64,000 nt of DNA from IMG/VR virus record IMGVR_UViG_3300042691_041259, positions 1-64,000 of that record. One strand, written 5' to 3'. How positions within the stretch are numbered: position 1 is the first letter of the stretch; every line of letters starts with the position of its first letter. Source of the DNA: a virus. Under the pieces are notes generated by a model. The model worked only from the letters and a program-made list of their open reading frames with translations, ran no database searches and was not told the DNA's origin. Position numbers and translations under genes: made by a program. Shown in pieces: positions 41,701 to 50,198 of the stretch.

Positions 41701-42710
41701 ATTGGCGTGTTGTATGAAAGGAAGTCAATTACATCATCAGAAGTTCCAATCAGTTTATTACCGATTGTATCAATCTTGTGAATGCTGTTTAAGTAGTCTT
41801 CAATCTTTGTATTATTTACAGCAATGAAAACACCGGTAAGACCGATAGCAGCATTTACCAAGTTCTCAATGTATTGGTTAGTTCCTGCGTTGTCTACGAA
41901 GTCTGGGATGATACAACCAGTAAATGATCCTACCATTGTTACTCCGTCCAAAGAAAGGAACGCGTCCAATTTATCAGTACGAATACCGCGAAGGTCAAAG
42001 TACTTTGAGAATGTTGGGTCCTGAGTTAAAACTCCCAAGTTTGTCCAGTCGCCTTCAACGATAATCAAATCGAGGAAGAAGTCAGACAAGTAGTCATTTT
42101 CACCCATGTAGTCAGGAACATTACCAAGACCATAATAGTCTTTTGCTGGAATGTTGTACTGCGTAGCATTAACCGACTTGCGAACGATAATTGAAAGAGG
42201 AGCTTGTGAAAGGTTTACTACAGTGAACAGATAGTCTTTGTTGAGTGGAGTTGCATCCTGAGTTGCAATCACGTACTCTGTGTCTGGGAACCAGAAGCGC
42301 TCTTTGTTGTAGAACGATGTTACCAAAGCTCTGGTAACAGGTCCATTGCTTTCGTCGGAAGCAAGTGCAAAGCTGCGATAGTTAGTTGTGTCTCCGCCTT
42401 CGCTGATAGGTGTGCTCTTCAGCGGCATGAGATTCAGTGCAAAAATTGGACCTACTGATAAGCAGATTTCCATTGCACGGTGGAAGAAAGATCCACGCTT
42501 TTCTAGGTATGCATCAATTAAACCGAAGGTTCTGCGGCATGTGTTAACATCCCTTAAAAACACCGGTGCATTGATAGGACCTATTCGGGAGAATCCAACC
42601 ACCAAACGGATAGTTTGGGTAGTTACTACAATTCTCTCCGAGGAGTCGAATTCTACAGTGTAGACTCCTGACGCCTTAAATTTGTTTAGGTCAAGACTGA
42701 TTTTAGCCAT
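38760..42710 (-). CDS. Tail sheath protein (gp18-like), enlarged to 1316 aa
   Basis: The contractile sheath. The N-terminal part (VYTVEFDSSERIVVTTQTIR and RLVVGFSRIGPINAPVFLRD) and the C-terminal part, roughly 970-1316 (GGIAPQMGPKSILARLARDR, VKGIGPMIFANQTAYQTTLS, VSEAIEDVLAQYLFEFNDAS, PSRGLQKFINRITIL), match T4-like sheaths, which are about 660 aa. The extra length lies in the middle, about residues 370-960, a beta-rich region that reads like several Ig-like domains and would project from the tail surface. A GATATATAG motif lies 37 bp upstream. Located between terminase and tube, as in T4. Confidence 0.9.
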   Translation of the reverse strand: MAKISLDLNKFKASGVYTVEFDSSERIVVTTQTIRLVVGFSRIGPINAPVFLRDVNTCRRTFGLIDAYLEKRGSFFHRAMEICLSVGPIFALNLMPLKSTPISEGGDTTNYRSFALASDESNGPVTRALVTSFYNKERFWFPDTEYVIATQDATPLNKDYLFTVVNLSQAPLSIIVRKSVNATQYNIPAKDYYGLGNVPDYMGENDYLSDFFLDLIIVEGDWTNLGVLTQDPTFSKYFDLRGIRTDKLDAFLSLDGVTMVGSFTGCIIPDFVDNAGTNQYIENLVNAAIGLTGVFIAVNNTKIEDYLNSIHKIDTIGNKLIGTSDDVIDFLSYNTPIKNVLEYVGTDDLDPANSPDNGVTIYDGAGAGLLTSTVQIYVKSQPFGGRSGNFNNVLVIPKPEPADAVFLPSQYQFLVDNISNNTIFKTYGVNTFATESPDDYVKVDNVIDTGTELQIQLSSPLHKKVGYFDNIIGTTTATLIPGTANEIEVGTFKDEADTTLTPAAPVAGVNVDFILVQFPGFAKYYQVASYAGGIITVEDSGVSGIYDAAPYYFNKWGTLGLDIADFESVVQATDIKVTLFKGDLLNVPAAIPDVNANSLVPNLGLTLDSVDFGDSLTFAINPTTTVESFDGIGNTFVAAGVPSDNSTGEIYSSVEVELYQNGSITPFVSANVLIGAGPFYITNITYTGSAAGARVAQVAFVSGLGANTVALGTGDLGAGADTFVVKLVQSGISFTMESDATGEYVEGAGLFDLKYVEAYPGSKLNINVNQNLVVNGDSVKYDTGASEFNYLGITKRWSKGAATGSVDVYSQIAYGLSGCRVTQYTATDLVTRASATYAVLDETYIDGTVFDNAIPEENYLAFYSATGKNISSNITIIGTLSSGGKKFQVSAADSVNLTVGDLIVDNSATPRLTRITDKIKKVNPSTGVVTYEYTVLDVPAVDFTTNTITKYTPIQTFCDRLQFTLLNGYVLNDYHLPNNTDAQIDKIYGVLENTNIAKTLASRDIISFRYVIDTFNGGIAPQMGPKSILARLARDRQKCMAILNAPSIKQFIASTDPRFTELPDPAAGNPRPTLNTSYIAEGGNLSLGPSFRFSLPDEENGAKFIGVFSPNIIIREDNTNKSIPPAADVSNNFVRKFIQGLPYSIVAGPRRGVISNPKFAGLEFEYLLQDREYLEPFGINPIVTVKGIGPMIFANQTAYQTTLSAFNNLHVRDLLITVSEAIEDVLAQYLFEFNDASTRLEIRTIVENYLDTVRNAGGIYDYQVIMDETNNSAAVIDQNFGIIDVGIEPSRGLQKFINRITILKTGTISSGGFVAG

Positions 42711-42746
42711 TCTTACTACTCTTTATTTTATATTGGTTCGGTTGAT

Positions 42747-42755
42747 CTATATATC
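42747..42755 (-). promoter_or_regulatory. GATATATAG late-promoter-like motif upstream of the sheath gene
   Basis: GATATATAG on the minus strand, 37 bp before the sheath ATG at 42710, in the short gap after the terminase stop. Confidence 0.6.
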
Positions 42756-42767
42756 AAGGTGCCTTTA

Positions 42768-44633
42768 CTAAAAACCACCAAATCCACCGCCAACTGACTT
42801 AGTACCGCGTTTTATCTGTAGCTTCTGCTGTGCCTTTATCTGCTCAGCCATATCGCGAACGCTATCGGCCACGCTTGAATCCAAGTCTTTGAGTAGTTGA
42901 AAACCGTCAGGCATTTCGTCAGCCCCGCCGCCTGCCTCAATGGTTTTATCAATTTCCCGCTTAACTGTTTCGTCAATTCCATCATATATGTCTTCTACCA
43001 TATCATAAAAGTCGGTAGTATCAAAAAGACTTACCGTATTCACACATGACATTGCAACATCATCATTACCTATTTGCGAAGAGTAACTGCCAGTAGAATT
43101 GATACCAAAAGATGCAAGTTCTACTACTGTGCGCTCTTCGGTGATAAGTATTTTTTTCATAGATACAAGGCCTCGCAGCTCTCTGCAAAAGATTTCTTTA
43201 TTATCCTTTTGCATCTTTACGCCAGGCTTAAGTATTGGAGCATTAATGCTATGCTTTGTATGTAGGAATGTTTCAGGAAAGAAGTTGCGGTTTCGACCAA
43301 CTCGTTCAAATACCAGGTTTCCTTTAAAATTGATTTCCATTACGGTCTTTACGTCCTCGGATTCAAATACCTCAAACATTAAGGTCTCAAGCACTCTTGA
43401 CAAGTCTTCTACTGATACTGTGTTAGAGCGAAAAAGCCCAACTTGCCGCAGTCGAAAGAAGCCAGTTTCATCTCGCCAGTCCCTAACCTTTCTTATCATG
43501 GCTTTTGACTGTGGTTCCATTTTAAATATGTTAATGACACTAAAATCTCTTCCTACGCCATCCCCAATATCTACCGCTAACACAAATTTTTCTCCTTTTT
43601 CAACAGATGCCGGATCAAAATCAGGGTGCCAAGTAACGTCTTTGTAAAACTCAGGATCGCTGAAAAACGCGTCATGTTCTTTGTATACATACTTCTTTGA
43701 AATGCGATTAAGATACTCAAGAACACTTCCTGGAAGGAGCAATCTCGATGATGCCAAGAACTGATTTCCATATTCCTGATTAAAGAGCTCTTCGCTTCCA
43801 AGGTTTGCAATTTCTTGACGTTTCCAGTTGTCATCTCTTCCAGGTACCTGCCACCAGTCCACTCGTATCGGATGGTAGCTGTTCTTTCCTTCCAGCGCTC
43901 CGGTATACAACTCGTAAAAGAGGTTCATACCATTTGGTGTTGAAGATATAATGATTCGCGAGATCTTGGAAGATGATAGCGTTGGATAAATTGATCGATA
44001 GAATTGCGATAAGAAGTTTGGGTGAATATGTGCAAACTCATCCGCGTACAGCAAGTGAATGGTAAAACCGATAGCAGCAGTTTTGGTAGTTGCTTGTGAA
44101 TAGAGTCGACAGCCATTGTCAAACTTCATACCAGTAGCTCCGCTGGTACCAACGCCTGGCTTAATAAAGAATGGTAAGTTTTTAATGATCACTTTCACTT
44201 TGTCCACAATTTCAGTAGTGGTTGCCATTTTGTTAGCCACAATCATTACGTTTCGATCATAGTGAAAACACAAATACCAGGCAATAAAGATGGATGATGT
44301 AACAGTTTTACCAATCTGTCGAGAAGCGAGCATGATGACAAAACGATTGTCCTGAAAGTCTTCCAACATATCCTCTTGATAAGGACGCAGAGTAATCTGC
44401 TGAACCCCTTCATCCGTCATGGAGTAGCAGAATTTATTGGCAAAATACACTACATCATTTGCACACTTTGCCAAATCCTCAAGCTCTTCTTTGGTATATT
44501 CAAATACTATGTTGGCAGCCTTTAGTTCTGGGTTACCTTCATAAAAAGCCGAATTGTCTGTTGGTAGACCGTTCTCAAGTTTTCTTATTTCTTCATTGAT
44601 CCTTTTAGTCGACCATACCTTCCCCTTCGCCAT
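42768..44633 (-). CDS. Terminase large subunit (gp17-like)
   Basis: The DNA-packaging motor. I prefer the ATG at 44633 (MAKGKVWSTKRINEE) to the one at 44654; both overlap the upstream gene. The ATPase half has Walker A SRQIGKT (residues 104-110 from this start) and Walker B HLLYADEF; IIISSTPNGMNLFYEL is the coupling motif. The RNase H-like nuclease half has LAVDIGDGVGRDFSVINIF and an ISS/GxNDDVAMSC block near residue 550. About 620 aa, like T4 gp17 (610). It lies between the gp16 candidate and the sheath. Confidence 0.95.
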   Translation of the reverse strand: MAKGKVWSTKRINEEIRKLENGLPTDNSAFYEGNPELKAANIVFEYTKEELEDLAKCANDVVYFANKFCYSMTDEGVQQITLRPYQEDMLEDFQDNRFVIMLASRQIGKTVTSSIFIAWYLCFHYDRNVMIVANKMATTTEIVDKVKVIIKNLPFFIKPGVGTSGATGMKFDNGCRLYSQATTKTAAIGFTIHLLYADEFAHIHPNFLSQFYRSIYPTLSSSKISRIIISSTPNGMNLFYELYTGALEGKNSYHPIRVDWWQVPGRDDNWKRQEIANLGSEELFNQEYGNQFLASSRLLLPGSVLEYLNRISKKYVYKEHDAFFSDPEFYKDVTWHPDFDPASVEKGEKFVLAVDIGDGVGRDFSVINIFKMEPQSKAMIRKVRDWRDETGFFRLRQVGLFRSNTVSVEDLSRVLETLMFEVFESEDVKTVMEINFKGNLVFERVGRNRNFFPETFLHTKHSINAPILKPGVKMQKDNKEIFCRELRGLVSMKKILITEERTVVELASFGINSTGSYSSQIGNDDVAMSCVNTVSLFDTTDFYDMVEDIYDGIDETVKREIDKTIEAGGGADEMPDGFQLLKDLDSSVADSVRDMAEQIKAQQKLQIKRGTKSVGGGFGGF

Positions 44634-45276
44634 AAGTGTCATCCATATTTTCAAGTTTTCCAGTAGCCCGCTTTTCTGGGACTACTTGTCGAATAGATTC
44701 AATCAGACCGCGAGTACCACGAGTTTGCATTGGATTTGCTCCCGACACTTCTTCATGATCCGTGTCAGTAGTTTCTGCTGCTCTGAGTTGATAATCGTTC
44801 TTTAAGTTTTTATAGTTGTTTTCCATAATGATCATAAACTGTGCAAGATGCTTTACAATTTCCATTTTGGATCTCTGTAAAGAAGATAGCACTTCAAAAG
44901 TTCTCGGATGCAGATTGCCGTTATCAATCTCTTCCAGAAGTTTAATGATGGCATGCTCAGCAGTTCTCATCTGAAATAGTAGATTGGAAATTGTTATGTG
45001 ATCGACCGCAGTCTTTTGTTTCACATAAGGAATTGTTTCAATAATCTTTTCGTCTAAGTAAAAATTGGCTACTGAACTGACTATTTCTTCAGCAGAATCT
45101 TCGCATTCAATTTTTACATTATGGTAGTCAAGAGAAGAAATTGGTCGGCTTGGAAGAATATCGCTTGCCTGAGCCGTTAAAGACTGAATAGCTTGTGTGT
45201 CCTCCGAAATGAGCTTCTCCAACTCTTCTCGTAATAACATCTGTTCTTTTTTCTCGGGATCAATTTTTCTAGGCAT
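44605..45276 (-). CDS. Probable terminase small subunit (gp16-like)
   Basis: A 223-aa product from the ATG at 45276 (MPRKIDPEKKEQMLL); a Met 18 bp upstream is possible. Helical and acidic, with TISNLLFQMRTAEHAIIKLL in the middle and NMDDTYGEGEGMVD at the end. Assignment rests on position directly upstream of and overlapping the large terminase, as gp16 in T4, and on the helical composition; sequence similarity alone would not settle it. Confidence 0.55.
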   Translation of the reverse strand: MPRKIDPEKKEQMLLREELEKLISEDTQAIQSLTAQASDILPSRPISSLDYHNVKIECEDSAEEIVSSVANFYLDEKIIETIPYVKQKTAVDHITISNLLFQMRTAEHAIIKLLEEIDNGNLHPRTFEVLSSLQRSKMEIVKHLAQFMIIMENNYKNLKNDYQLRAAETTDTDHEEVSGANPMQTRGTRGLIESIRQVVPEKRATGKLENMDDTYGEGEGMVD

Positions 45277-45277
45277 A

Positions 45278-47344
45278 TTACTTTGTTTTTGCAATCCATG
45301 GAAGTCTTAGGCGCGGTAAAGCGTTGTCGATTACGATTGCGAGTTGCGAATCCTCCACTATGTTTTGATTTAGCAGAGTCATTTGTTTTTCTGTGTCGTT
45401 TTCAATAGAATCAAATAACCTAATGTTTGTCATTACAAGAGGTGTTCCTAATAATCGATAGCTTCTCCATTTGTCGTCGGTTACTGTGTAATCGGCGGCC
45501 GGGACTTGAATGGCTGATGCATATATATTTTCTAAATCGGTAGTGTTGATTGGTGTTGGATCGTTGTCAATCCATTTCCGCGTCCACACATTCAGTGATA
45601 CTTGTCCAAATTCATTTGATATGTTAAGGAATATTGCGTACCATTGGTTTACTGCTAAATTTTGTGGCAGAATAAAGTATTTTTTTGTTTCATTCAAATA
45701 GAGCTTTATGTAGCGGCCTGCTATAAGTGAAAGGTGCCAACCCTTATTAACATCCGGATCAAACCCATAGAACAAACACTTTTCATATGTAAGTTCAGAT
45801 GTAAATGTTCCTACAGTTTGCCAACCAGAGTACTGTGCCTGGAGGAAGGTATAAATTTCAATTGGTATCAATACACGATGAACATATGTTGAAACAGTGG
45901 AATCCCAAGATCCATAGAAAGAAATTCCATTTGGCCTTGTGAATTTTATCAAATCATCTCCAGAAAACTTTCGAATAGCATTTATTGTAAACTGTACCAA
46001 TGCATGAGTTGCAGTAATGCTAACAACTGTAAACGGACCTTGTACCGGATCTCTTGGTATAACATATCCTGGATCAACATCTTTAAACCATGCAAGAAAC
46101 GCGCGGTTTTCCGTAATGCCAAAATCTACATTCGATTTGTAAAGAACTGCGGTTCGTGAAGCCGCGCCGCCACTAAAATAGTTAGGAATATACGTATTTG
46201 CAACATATGTATTAGAGGTTGGATCTACGTTTGTGGCTTGCCCACCAATAGTAGTTCTTAAGTCGTATTGCGAATTTGATACAAGAGTGTAGTAATTAAG
46301 GAACCTCTCCTCGGTAATAATCAAATCATCATTAATGTATGCTCGGATTGGATCGTAATCCTTTGATCCAATTTTAGGATCGTATTGCTGTGGCTTAGTC
46401 TTTTCTAATGCGTCAGCTAACAATTCTTCACCAAAAAGCTCCTCGGTGTTTCGAGAAATTGATTCCAAAAAGTCTTTATGATCTTGTGTTTCTGAACGGT
46501 TTGATTTTGGAGCGTATTTCATTAAAGCAACTTTCCAATAAACCGGCTTCTGCATAAAGTCACGAAATAGGTAAGAACTCTGAACTTCATAAATCCTATT
46601 AGTAAGAGGAAAGTATATGATGTCTCTTTTTTGTGGAGCAGACCCTACGCCAAAAATGTCTTCAAAATAGGCTTTATCAATGTGGACTTCAAATGGCATT
46701 TCAAAGTCCAATCCCATTGGACCAAAATTGATTTTGTTATCCGGAAACTCGTTGTTTGGAACTAGTACTTTAATACAGCACGGATCATCCACATCATAAA
46801 GAGTCCATTCTTTTAAAGTGACGTCTCTTCCATTTAGCAATGGAGTGGCCTTTGCGTATTCTACACTGTGGCCAAAGAGTTGATTGATAGTAAAACTTAA
46901 GCTCTTATAGAGAGAAACTGCCGGGTTAACTTGGTATGGTCTAAAGCTAAAGTTTTCAATCTTTGTAAGAGATGTAATGTTGCCACATTGGCAAGCTGAT
47001 GCAACTGGAACAAATCCCAAAAACTTATCTTGCGCAATAGGATCCTGTTCATATTTTACTGCAATGGAGTTTACCATCACTGGGCCTCCTGAAAGCAGAG
47101 TTATTCGAAAGTCAATCCAGAGCTCATTGTTTGGATCAAGAAGAATGTCCTGTAAATTTTCATCAGTAAGTTCAATCCAAGCAGTCTTAATTTGATTAGT
47201 CTTTGACCAACGAAATTCAAGCTTTACTGTACCGGCGCCGGAAGAATCATAAGTGTACCCGGTCAGCTTTGTGACATAATTGATAGATTGGTTGTAAGAG
47301 ATCTTTGCAAAATCACCTATCTGACTGAGAGTAGCTAATATCAT
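45278..47344 (-). CDS. Virion structural protein (neck/tail-completion candidate with LamG-like end)
   Basis: A 688-aa product. Residues about 200-300 (EMPFEVHIDKAYFEDIFGVG, KRDIIYFPLTNRIYEVQSSY, KPVYWKVALMKYAP) resemble T4-type neck proteins, where a DIIYFPLTNxxYE strand recurs. Residues about 490-640 (FYGFDPDVNKGWHLSLIAGR, YFILPQNLAVNQWYAIFLNI) look like a LamG/concanavalin fold. It is the first gene after a GATATATAG motif and precedes the terminase pair. Which neck or tail component it is remains open. Confidence 0.55.
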   Translation of the reverse strand: MILATLSQIGDFAKISYNQSINYVTKLTGYTYDSSGAGTVKLEFRWSKTNQIKTAWIELTDENLQDILLDPNNELWIDFRITLLSGGPVMVNSIAVKYEQDPIAQDKFLGFVPVASACQCGNITSLTKIENFSFRPYQVNPAVSLYKSLSFTINQLFGHSVEYAKATPLLNGRDVTLKEWTLYDVDDPCCIKVLVPNNEFPDNKINFGPMGLDFEMPFEVHIDKAYFEDIFGVGSAPQKRDIIYFPLTNRIYEVQSSYLFRDFMQKPVYWKVALMKYAPKSNRSETQDHKDFLESISRNTEELFGEELLADALEKTKPQQYDPKIGSKDYDPIRAYINDDLIITEERFLNYYTLVSNSQYDLRTTIGGQATNVDPTSNTYVANTYIPNYFSGGAASRTAVLYKSNVDFGITENRAFLAWFKDVDPGYVIPRDPVQGPFTVVSITATHALVQFTINAIRKFSGDDLIKFTRPNGISFYGSWDSTVSTYVHRVLIPIEIYTFLQAQYSGWQTVGTFTSELTYEKCLFYGFDPDVNKGWHLSLIAGRYIKLYLNETKKYFILPQNLAVNQWYAIFLNISNEFGQVSLNVWTRKWIDNDPTPINTTDLENIYASAIQVPAADYTVTDDKWRSYRLLGTPLVMTNIRLFDSIENDTEKQMTLLNQNIVEDSQLAIVIDNALPRLRLPWIAKTK

Positions 47345-47379
47345 CCGTTCTTTTCTTTTTGTGCTTTTATAGCATATAG

Positions 47380-47388
47380 CTATATATC
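47380..47388 (-). promoter_or_regulatory. GATATATAG late-promoter-like motif
   Basis: GATATATAG on the minus strand, 36 bp before the ATG at 47344, heading the structural-protein and terminase run. Confidence 0.6.
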
Positions 47389-47408
47389 AACCAAGAAAAG
47401 CTAGATGT

Positions 47409-47822
47409 TTAGTTCTTTTCAATAAGCTTTTGCAGCTGTGCGAGTTCTTGAATAAACGGTTCGCCAAACATTTTCATGGCCTCTTCTACATCGCGACGAG
47501 AACACATATTCTTTTGACAGTAATACCGAATGGTCGTGTCATTGACTGGCTGTGCAGCGGCTTTCTTTTCCTTTTCTTTCTTGGTCTTTACAAACATCCA
47601 GGAAGGAGTGCGGCTAAACATTTTGCCAACCGTGTCAGCCCAATATGTAACCGCATTCCCTGGATGTATTTTGGTATGGTTAAGAAACTGCGCCTGCACT
47701 GGATATTTGATAGCCATGAAACGATTCACCATAAAGTTATGTCTTCCACGTTCATGCAAAGAAGTCTTATTAAACTCGTCTCGCTTGGAGAACATTGAAT
47801 TAAGAAGGTCGAATAGTTCCAT
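47409..47822 (-). CDS. Clamp-loader small subunit (gp62-like)
   Basis: A 137-aa product. MELFDLLNSMFSKRDEFNKT followed by HNFMVNRFMAIKYPVQAQFL is the pattern of T4-like gp62 (LFxxLNxI ... FNPFMxNRFLS), the subunit that joins gp44 to load the sliding clamp. It is somewhat shorter than T4 gp62 (187 aa) and has a Lys-rich segment KTKKEKEKKAAA. gp44 is encoded 2.4 kb upstream in the same direction, which supports the call. Confidence 0.6.
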   Translation of the reverse strand: MELFDLLNSMFSKRDEFNKTSLHERGRHNFMVNRFMAIKYPVQAQFLNHTKIHPGNAVTYWADTVGKMFSRTPSWMFVKTKKEKEKKAAAQPVNDTTIRYYCQKNMCSRRDVEEAMKMFGEPFIQELAQLQKLIEKN

Positions 47823-47831
47823 AGTTATATT

Positions 47832-48044
47832 TTATTCAGTGTCTTTTGAAAGTTTCTTTACATCGGAAAATTTTGCCACCCATAGGTAAAAAACAAAAAG
47901 TCCAATCCACCAATCAAAATCTACCAAGTCTCTGATAGGTGTTTTTGTAAATAGTGAATAGCCCAGGACCAAGAATCCTGCTAACATAATTGCGATCTGA
48001 ATAACTATAATAGCCCAGATCAATGCTGCTTTTAATTTGCTCAT
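47832..48044 (-). CDS. Small two-helix membrane protein
   Basis: A 70-aa product with hydrophobic segments ALIWAIIVIQIAIMLAGFLV (7-26) and WWIGLFVFYLWVAKF (45-59). It lies between the exonuclease operon and the gp62 gene. Function unknown. Confidence 0.5.
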   Translation of the reverse strand: MSKLKAALIWAIIVIQIAIMLAGFLVLGYSLFTKTPIRDLVDFDWWIGLFVFYLWVAKFSDVKKLSKDTE

Positions 48045-48050
48045 AAGAAT

Positions 48051-48401
48051 CTATTTTTGATTGTAAATGTTTCTAAGTTCTAATACTTCTTCAGCGGTTT
48101 CGTATTCTTCAATGCTGGCAAAGTATTCCTCGCACTCTTCCAGGTTTCCCAAGATATCCTCGTCATGTATACTGATGATTGCAATAAGACTATTCATTTC
48201 ATCCAGAATAGGTGAGTCTTCGTGTATTTCTGCTACCACCACTTCTTCCAAGTCTGGTTCTTCAATAAGTTCTCGACAAGCAAGCATTGTGCATCTTAAA
48301 ACGGTATCTCTATTTGAGTCCATCCATTCTACTATATGTTCATCGATAGTTTCGGTGAGACTGATATAGATTTTTAACGGTATGCTTAGTTCGTTTTTCA
48401 T
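48051..48401 (-). CDS. Acidic small protein with UVR-like C-terminus
   Basis: A 116-aa, strongly acidic product. Its end, ECEEYFASIEEYETAEEVLE then LRNIYNQK, follows the spacing of the UVR motif (ExYExAxxLRxI), less exactly than the copy at 22000-22446. It overlaps the exonuclease stop by 4 bp (ATGA). No catalytic residues visible. Confidence 0.45.
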   Translation of the reverse strand: MKNELSIPLKIYISLTETIDEHIVEWMDSNRDTVLRCTMLACRELIEEPDLEEVVVAEIHEDSPILDEMNSLIAIISIHDEDILGNLEECEEYFASIEEYETAEEVLELRNIYNQK

Positions 48402-49510
48402 TTGCCTCCTAATGCTTTAAATATATCTGCTTCAAATGTTTTTCCAGCGCTAATGAATTTTGATCCATCAAGTAGAGCATGCATATCATATGTTCGCGCA
48501 GATAGCGTCTTACGAGTAAGAAGCGATTGCAGATGCGGTTTAAATTCTTCCTGAATTGAAGCAGGAATTACGCGTTCATCCAGAAATACAAGCTGCGTAT
48601 TCCTTTCCAGGTTATGCTTGATCAAGTCGGGTGCAGGATTCTGCTTTACCACTGCGTTGATTGCATTGGCAATTTCTGCAGAACGGCTTGGAAGATCCAT
48701 GATATCTGTTAGCGGTTTAACGCTGGTAAGTATTTCCCAGATTCTAGCGCATTTGGCTGGAGTAATGCGGAATGTTTTGCCATCCTTTTGCCAAGTATAG
48801 ATTGGTGGAACTGCGTCGCCAGCATCTCCCATGATTACCTTTTCAAATACAATATAGAAAGGATCCACTTCCTCAATCTCAATAGAATTTAGTGCATCCT
48901 GTATAAGATCTTTGCCACGGTTCATATAGGTATCCGCATTAAAGATATCCACGCTATCAGCAGTAATCCACTTCTTGAAACCGTTAGGAGCGGTGATTTT
49001 GCGAGTCTTAGTATTTGGGTTATAGACTACGGAGAAGTTGCCGGATTCTTTCATAATTACCGTTTGGGTAAGGTCCCGGTCGCCTGTGATTACTACCACA
49101 TCCATTCCATTTTCCACGAGTGCTTTAGACCACAGAGCCATAAGATCATCGCCTTCCGCCTTTTCCTGACGGGAAACTACGAAACCACGTGACATGAGGA
49201 TCCGTGAGAACTCATTCATTACATTATAGAAGTTATCCCAATTGACTTTGCTCTCGTCCTTTTCGCGATGACCTTTGTAAGAGCCATCCTGAATTTCAAT
49301 GTCCTTTCTCCAGGAGCGAGAATCAATAGTAAAGATCACATGATCCGGATTTCCAAACTGTCGAATTGCATATGACATATCGGTAGCAATCTTACGTATG
49401 AACATTGCTTGATCCTTCTCGTCTTCCAACAGTTTGTCGCTGCTTCCATAAGATGAAAAAACGAATAGGGATTTGTAAAAGAGATAGTTTCCGTCGAAGA
49501 TTAGTACCAT
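48398..49510 (-). CDS. rnh: 5'-3' exonuclease / RNase H (T4 Rnh-like, FEN family)
   Basis: A 370-aa FEN-type nuclease that would remove RNA primers from lagging-strand fragments. Conserved metal-binding acidic blocks are present in order: IFDGNYLFYKS (4-14), FTIDSRSWRKDI with YKGHREKDES, EKAEGDDLMALW (about 117-128), VVITGDRDLTQ (about 138-148) and MGDAGDAVPPI (about 238-248). It is the first gene after bipartite element copy 8, near the clamp-loader genes. Confidence 0.9.
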   Translation of the reverse strand: MVLIFDGNYLFYKSLFVFSSYGSSDKLLEDEKDQAMFIRKIATDMSYAIRQFGNPDHVIFTIDSRSWRKDIEIQDGSYKGHREKDESKVNWDNFYNVMNEFSRILMSRGFVVSRQEKAEGDDLMALWSKALVENGMDVVVITGDRDLTQTVIMKESGNFSVVYNPNTKTRKITAPNGFKKWITADSVDIFNADTYMNRGKDLIQDALNSIEIEEVDPFYIVFEKVIMGDAGDAVPPIYTWQKDGKTFRITPAKCARIWEILTSVKPLTDIMDLPSRSAEIANAINAVVKQNPAPDLIKHNLERNTQLVFLDERVIPASIQEEFKPHLQSLLTRKTLSARTYDMHALLDGSKFISAGKTFEADIFKALGGK

Positions 49511-49525
49511 ATATTATTTTGTTTT

Positions 49526-49582
49526 GATAAAAATAACCAAAAGAATTCAAATCTGAAAACATTTGGTCATTTAGTTGTTAAC
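49526..49582 (-). promoter_or_regulatory. Bipartite promoter-like element, copy 8 (variant box)
   Basis: GTTAACAAC (49582-49574), 34-bp spacer, TGGTTATTTTTATC (49539-49526), 15 bp before the exonuclease ATG at 49510. The box differs at its first bases from GTATTA, yet spacing is unchanged. GTTAACAAC again codes for VNN at the end of the upstream gene. Confidence 0.6.
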
Positions 49583-49831
49583 ATTCTGTGGATTCCATTT
49601 TTTAACGGCTTCATCCACGCTTTTCTCTAGGTGTTCCCGTAATTTAGGTACGCCTTCGGTAGTTGGTAGGCAGCCTTTGAAAACTACTTGGCGGCTAAGG
49701 CTACCATCATTTGCTACATAATACATGTAGACTCGTGTGCCTACCTTAATGATTTCAAATTTCTTGGGATGCAAAAAGCTATACTTCTGTAGCATATACG
49801 CTTTAAGATCCTCAGTTCTCTTGATTGTCAT
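49571..49831 (-). CDS. Hypothetical 86-aa protein
   Basis: I start at the ATG at 49831 (MTIKRTEDLKAYMLQKYSFL), which overlaps the KTSC gene by 20 bp; the frame open to 49918 is the wrong frame of that gene. The product has FEIIKVGTRVYMYYVANDG (beta) and a helical end. It ends in VNN, encoded by the regulatory motif. No family recognised. Confidence 0.45.
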   Translation of the reverse strand: MTIKRTEDLKAYMLQKYSFLHPKKFEIIKVGTRVYMYYVANDGSLSRQVVFKGCLPTTEGVPKLREHLEKSVDEAVKKWNPQNVNN

Positions 49832-50198
49832 CGACTTTTTGGAATTTTTTAGAATTACGAATGTTTGCCAGGAAATGCTTTCCTTGAGATTCTGCATCGC
49901 AAAACTCTTTGTAATCATTGAAACTTACTTCCTCGTACATGTACTCTTGGTGATTGTTAAATTCTACAGTCAGCACCTCCTTATCATAGTTGTAGGTGGT
50001 AGAATGTATTAAGGAAGAATCCCATTCACGCTTTTCAAGGGTTCCTTTTGTGGTAAGTTCTCCTACCACTTCGTTGTAGGCTTTTTCTGCTTTGTTTTTT
50101 TGTTCCATCATTAAATGTTTGTATTTGTCCATTCTTTCTAATACTTCTTTATGTATGCCACGATTGTGTGCATCAAAGAGAATTTTTTCTATGCTCAT
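49812..50198 (-). CDS. KTSC-domain protein
   Basis: A 128-aa product. Residues 60-122 (SSLIHSTTYNYDKEVLTVEF, YMYEEVSFNDYKEFCDAESQ, GKHFLANIRNSKKFQKV) match the KTSC domain (S-S-x-I-x-x-x-x-Y...L-x-V-x-F...Y-x-Y-x-x-V...G-x-x-F-x-x-x-I), small and of unclear function, often next to nucleic-acid enzymes. The N-terminal part is helical. It overlaps the gp44 stop by 4 bp. Confidence 0.75.
   Translation of the reverse strand: MSIEKILFDAHNRGIHKEVLERMDKYKHLMMEQKNKAEKAYNEVVGELTTKGTLEKREWDSSLIHSTTYNYDKEVLTVEFNNHQEYMYEEVSFNDYKEFCDAESQGKHFLANIRNSKKFQKVDDNQEN

Noticed and set aside
43577-43834. Minus-strand 85-aa ORF within the terminase gene
   Set aside because: It lies entirely inside the gp17-like gene in another frame and has no features of its own.
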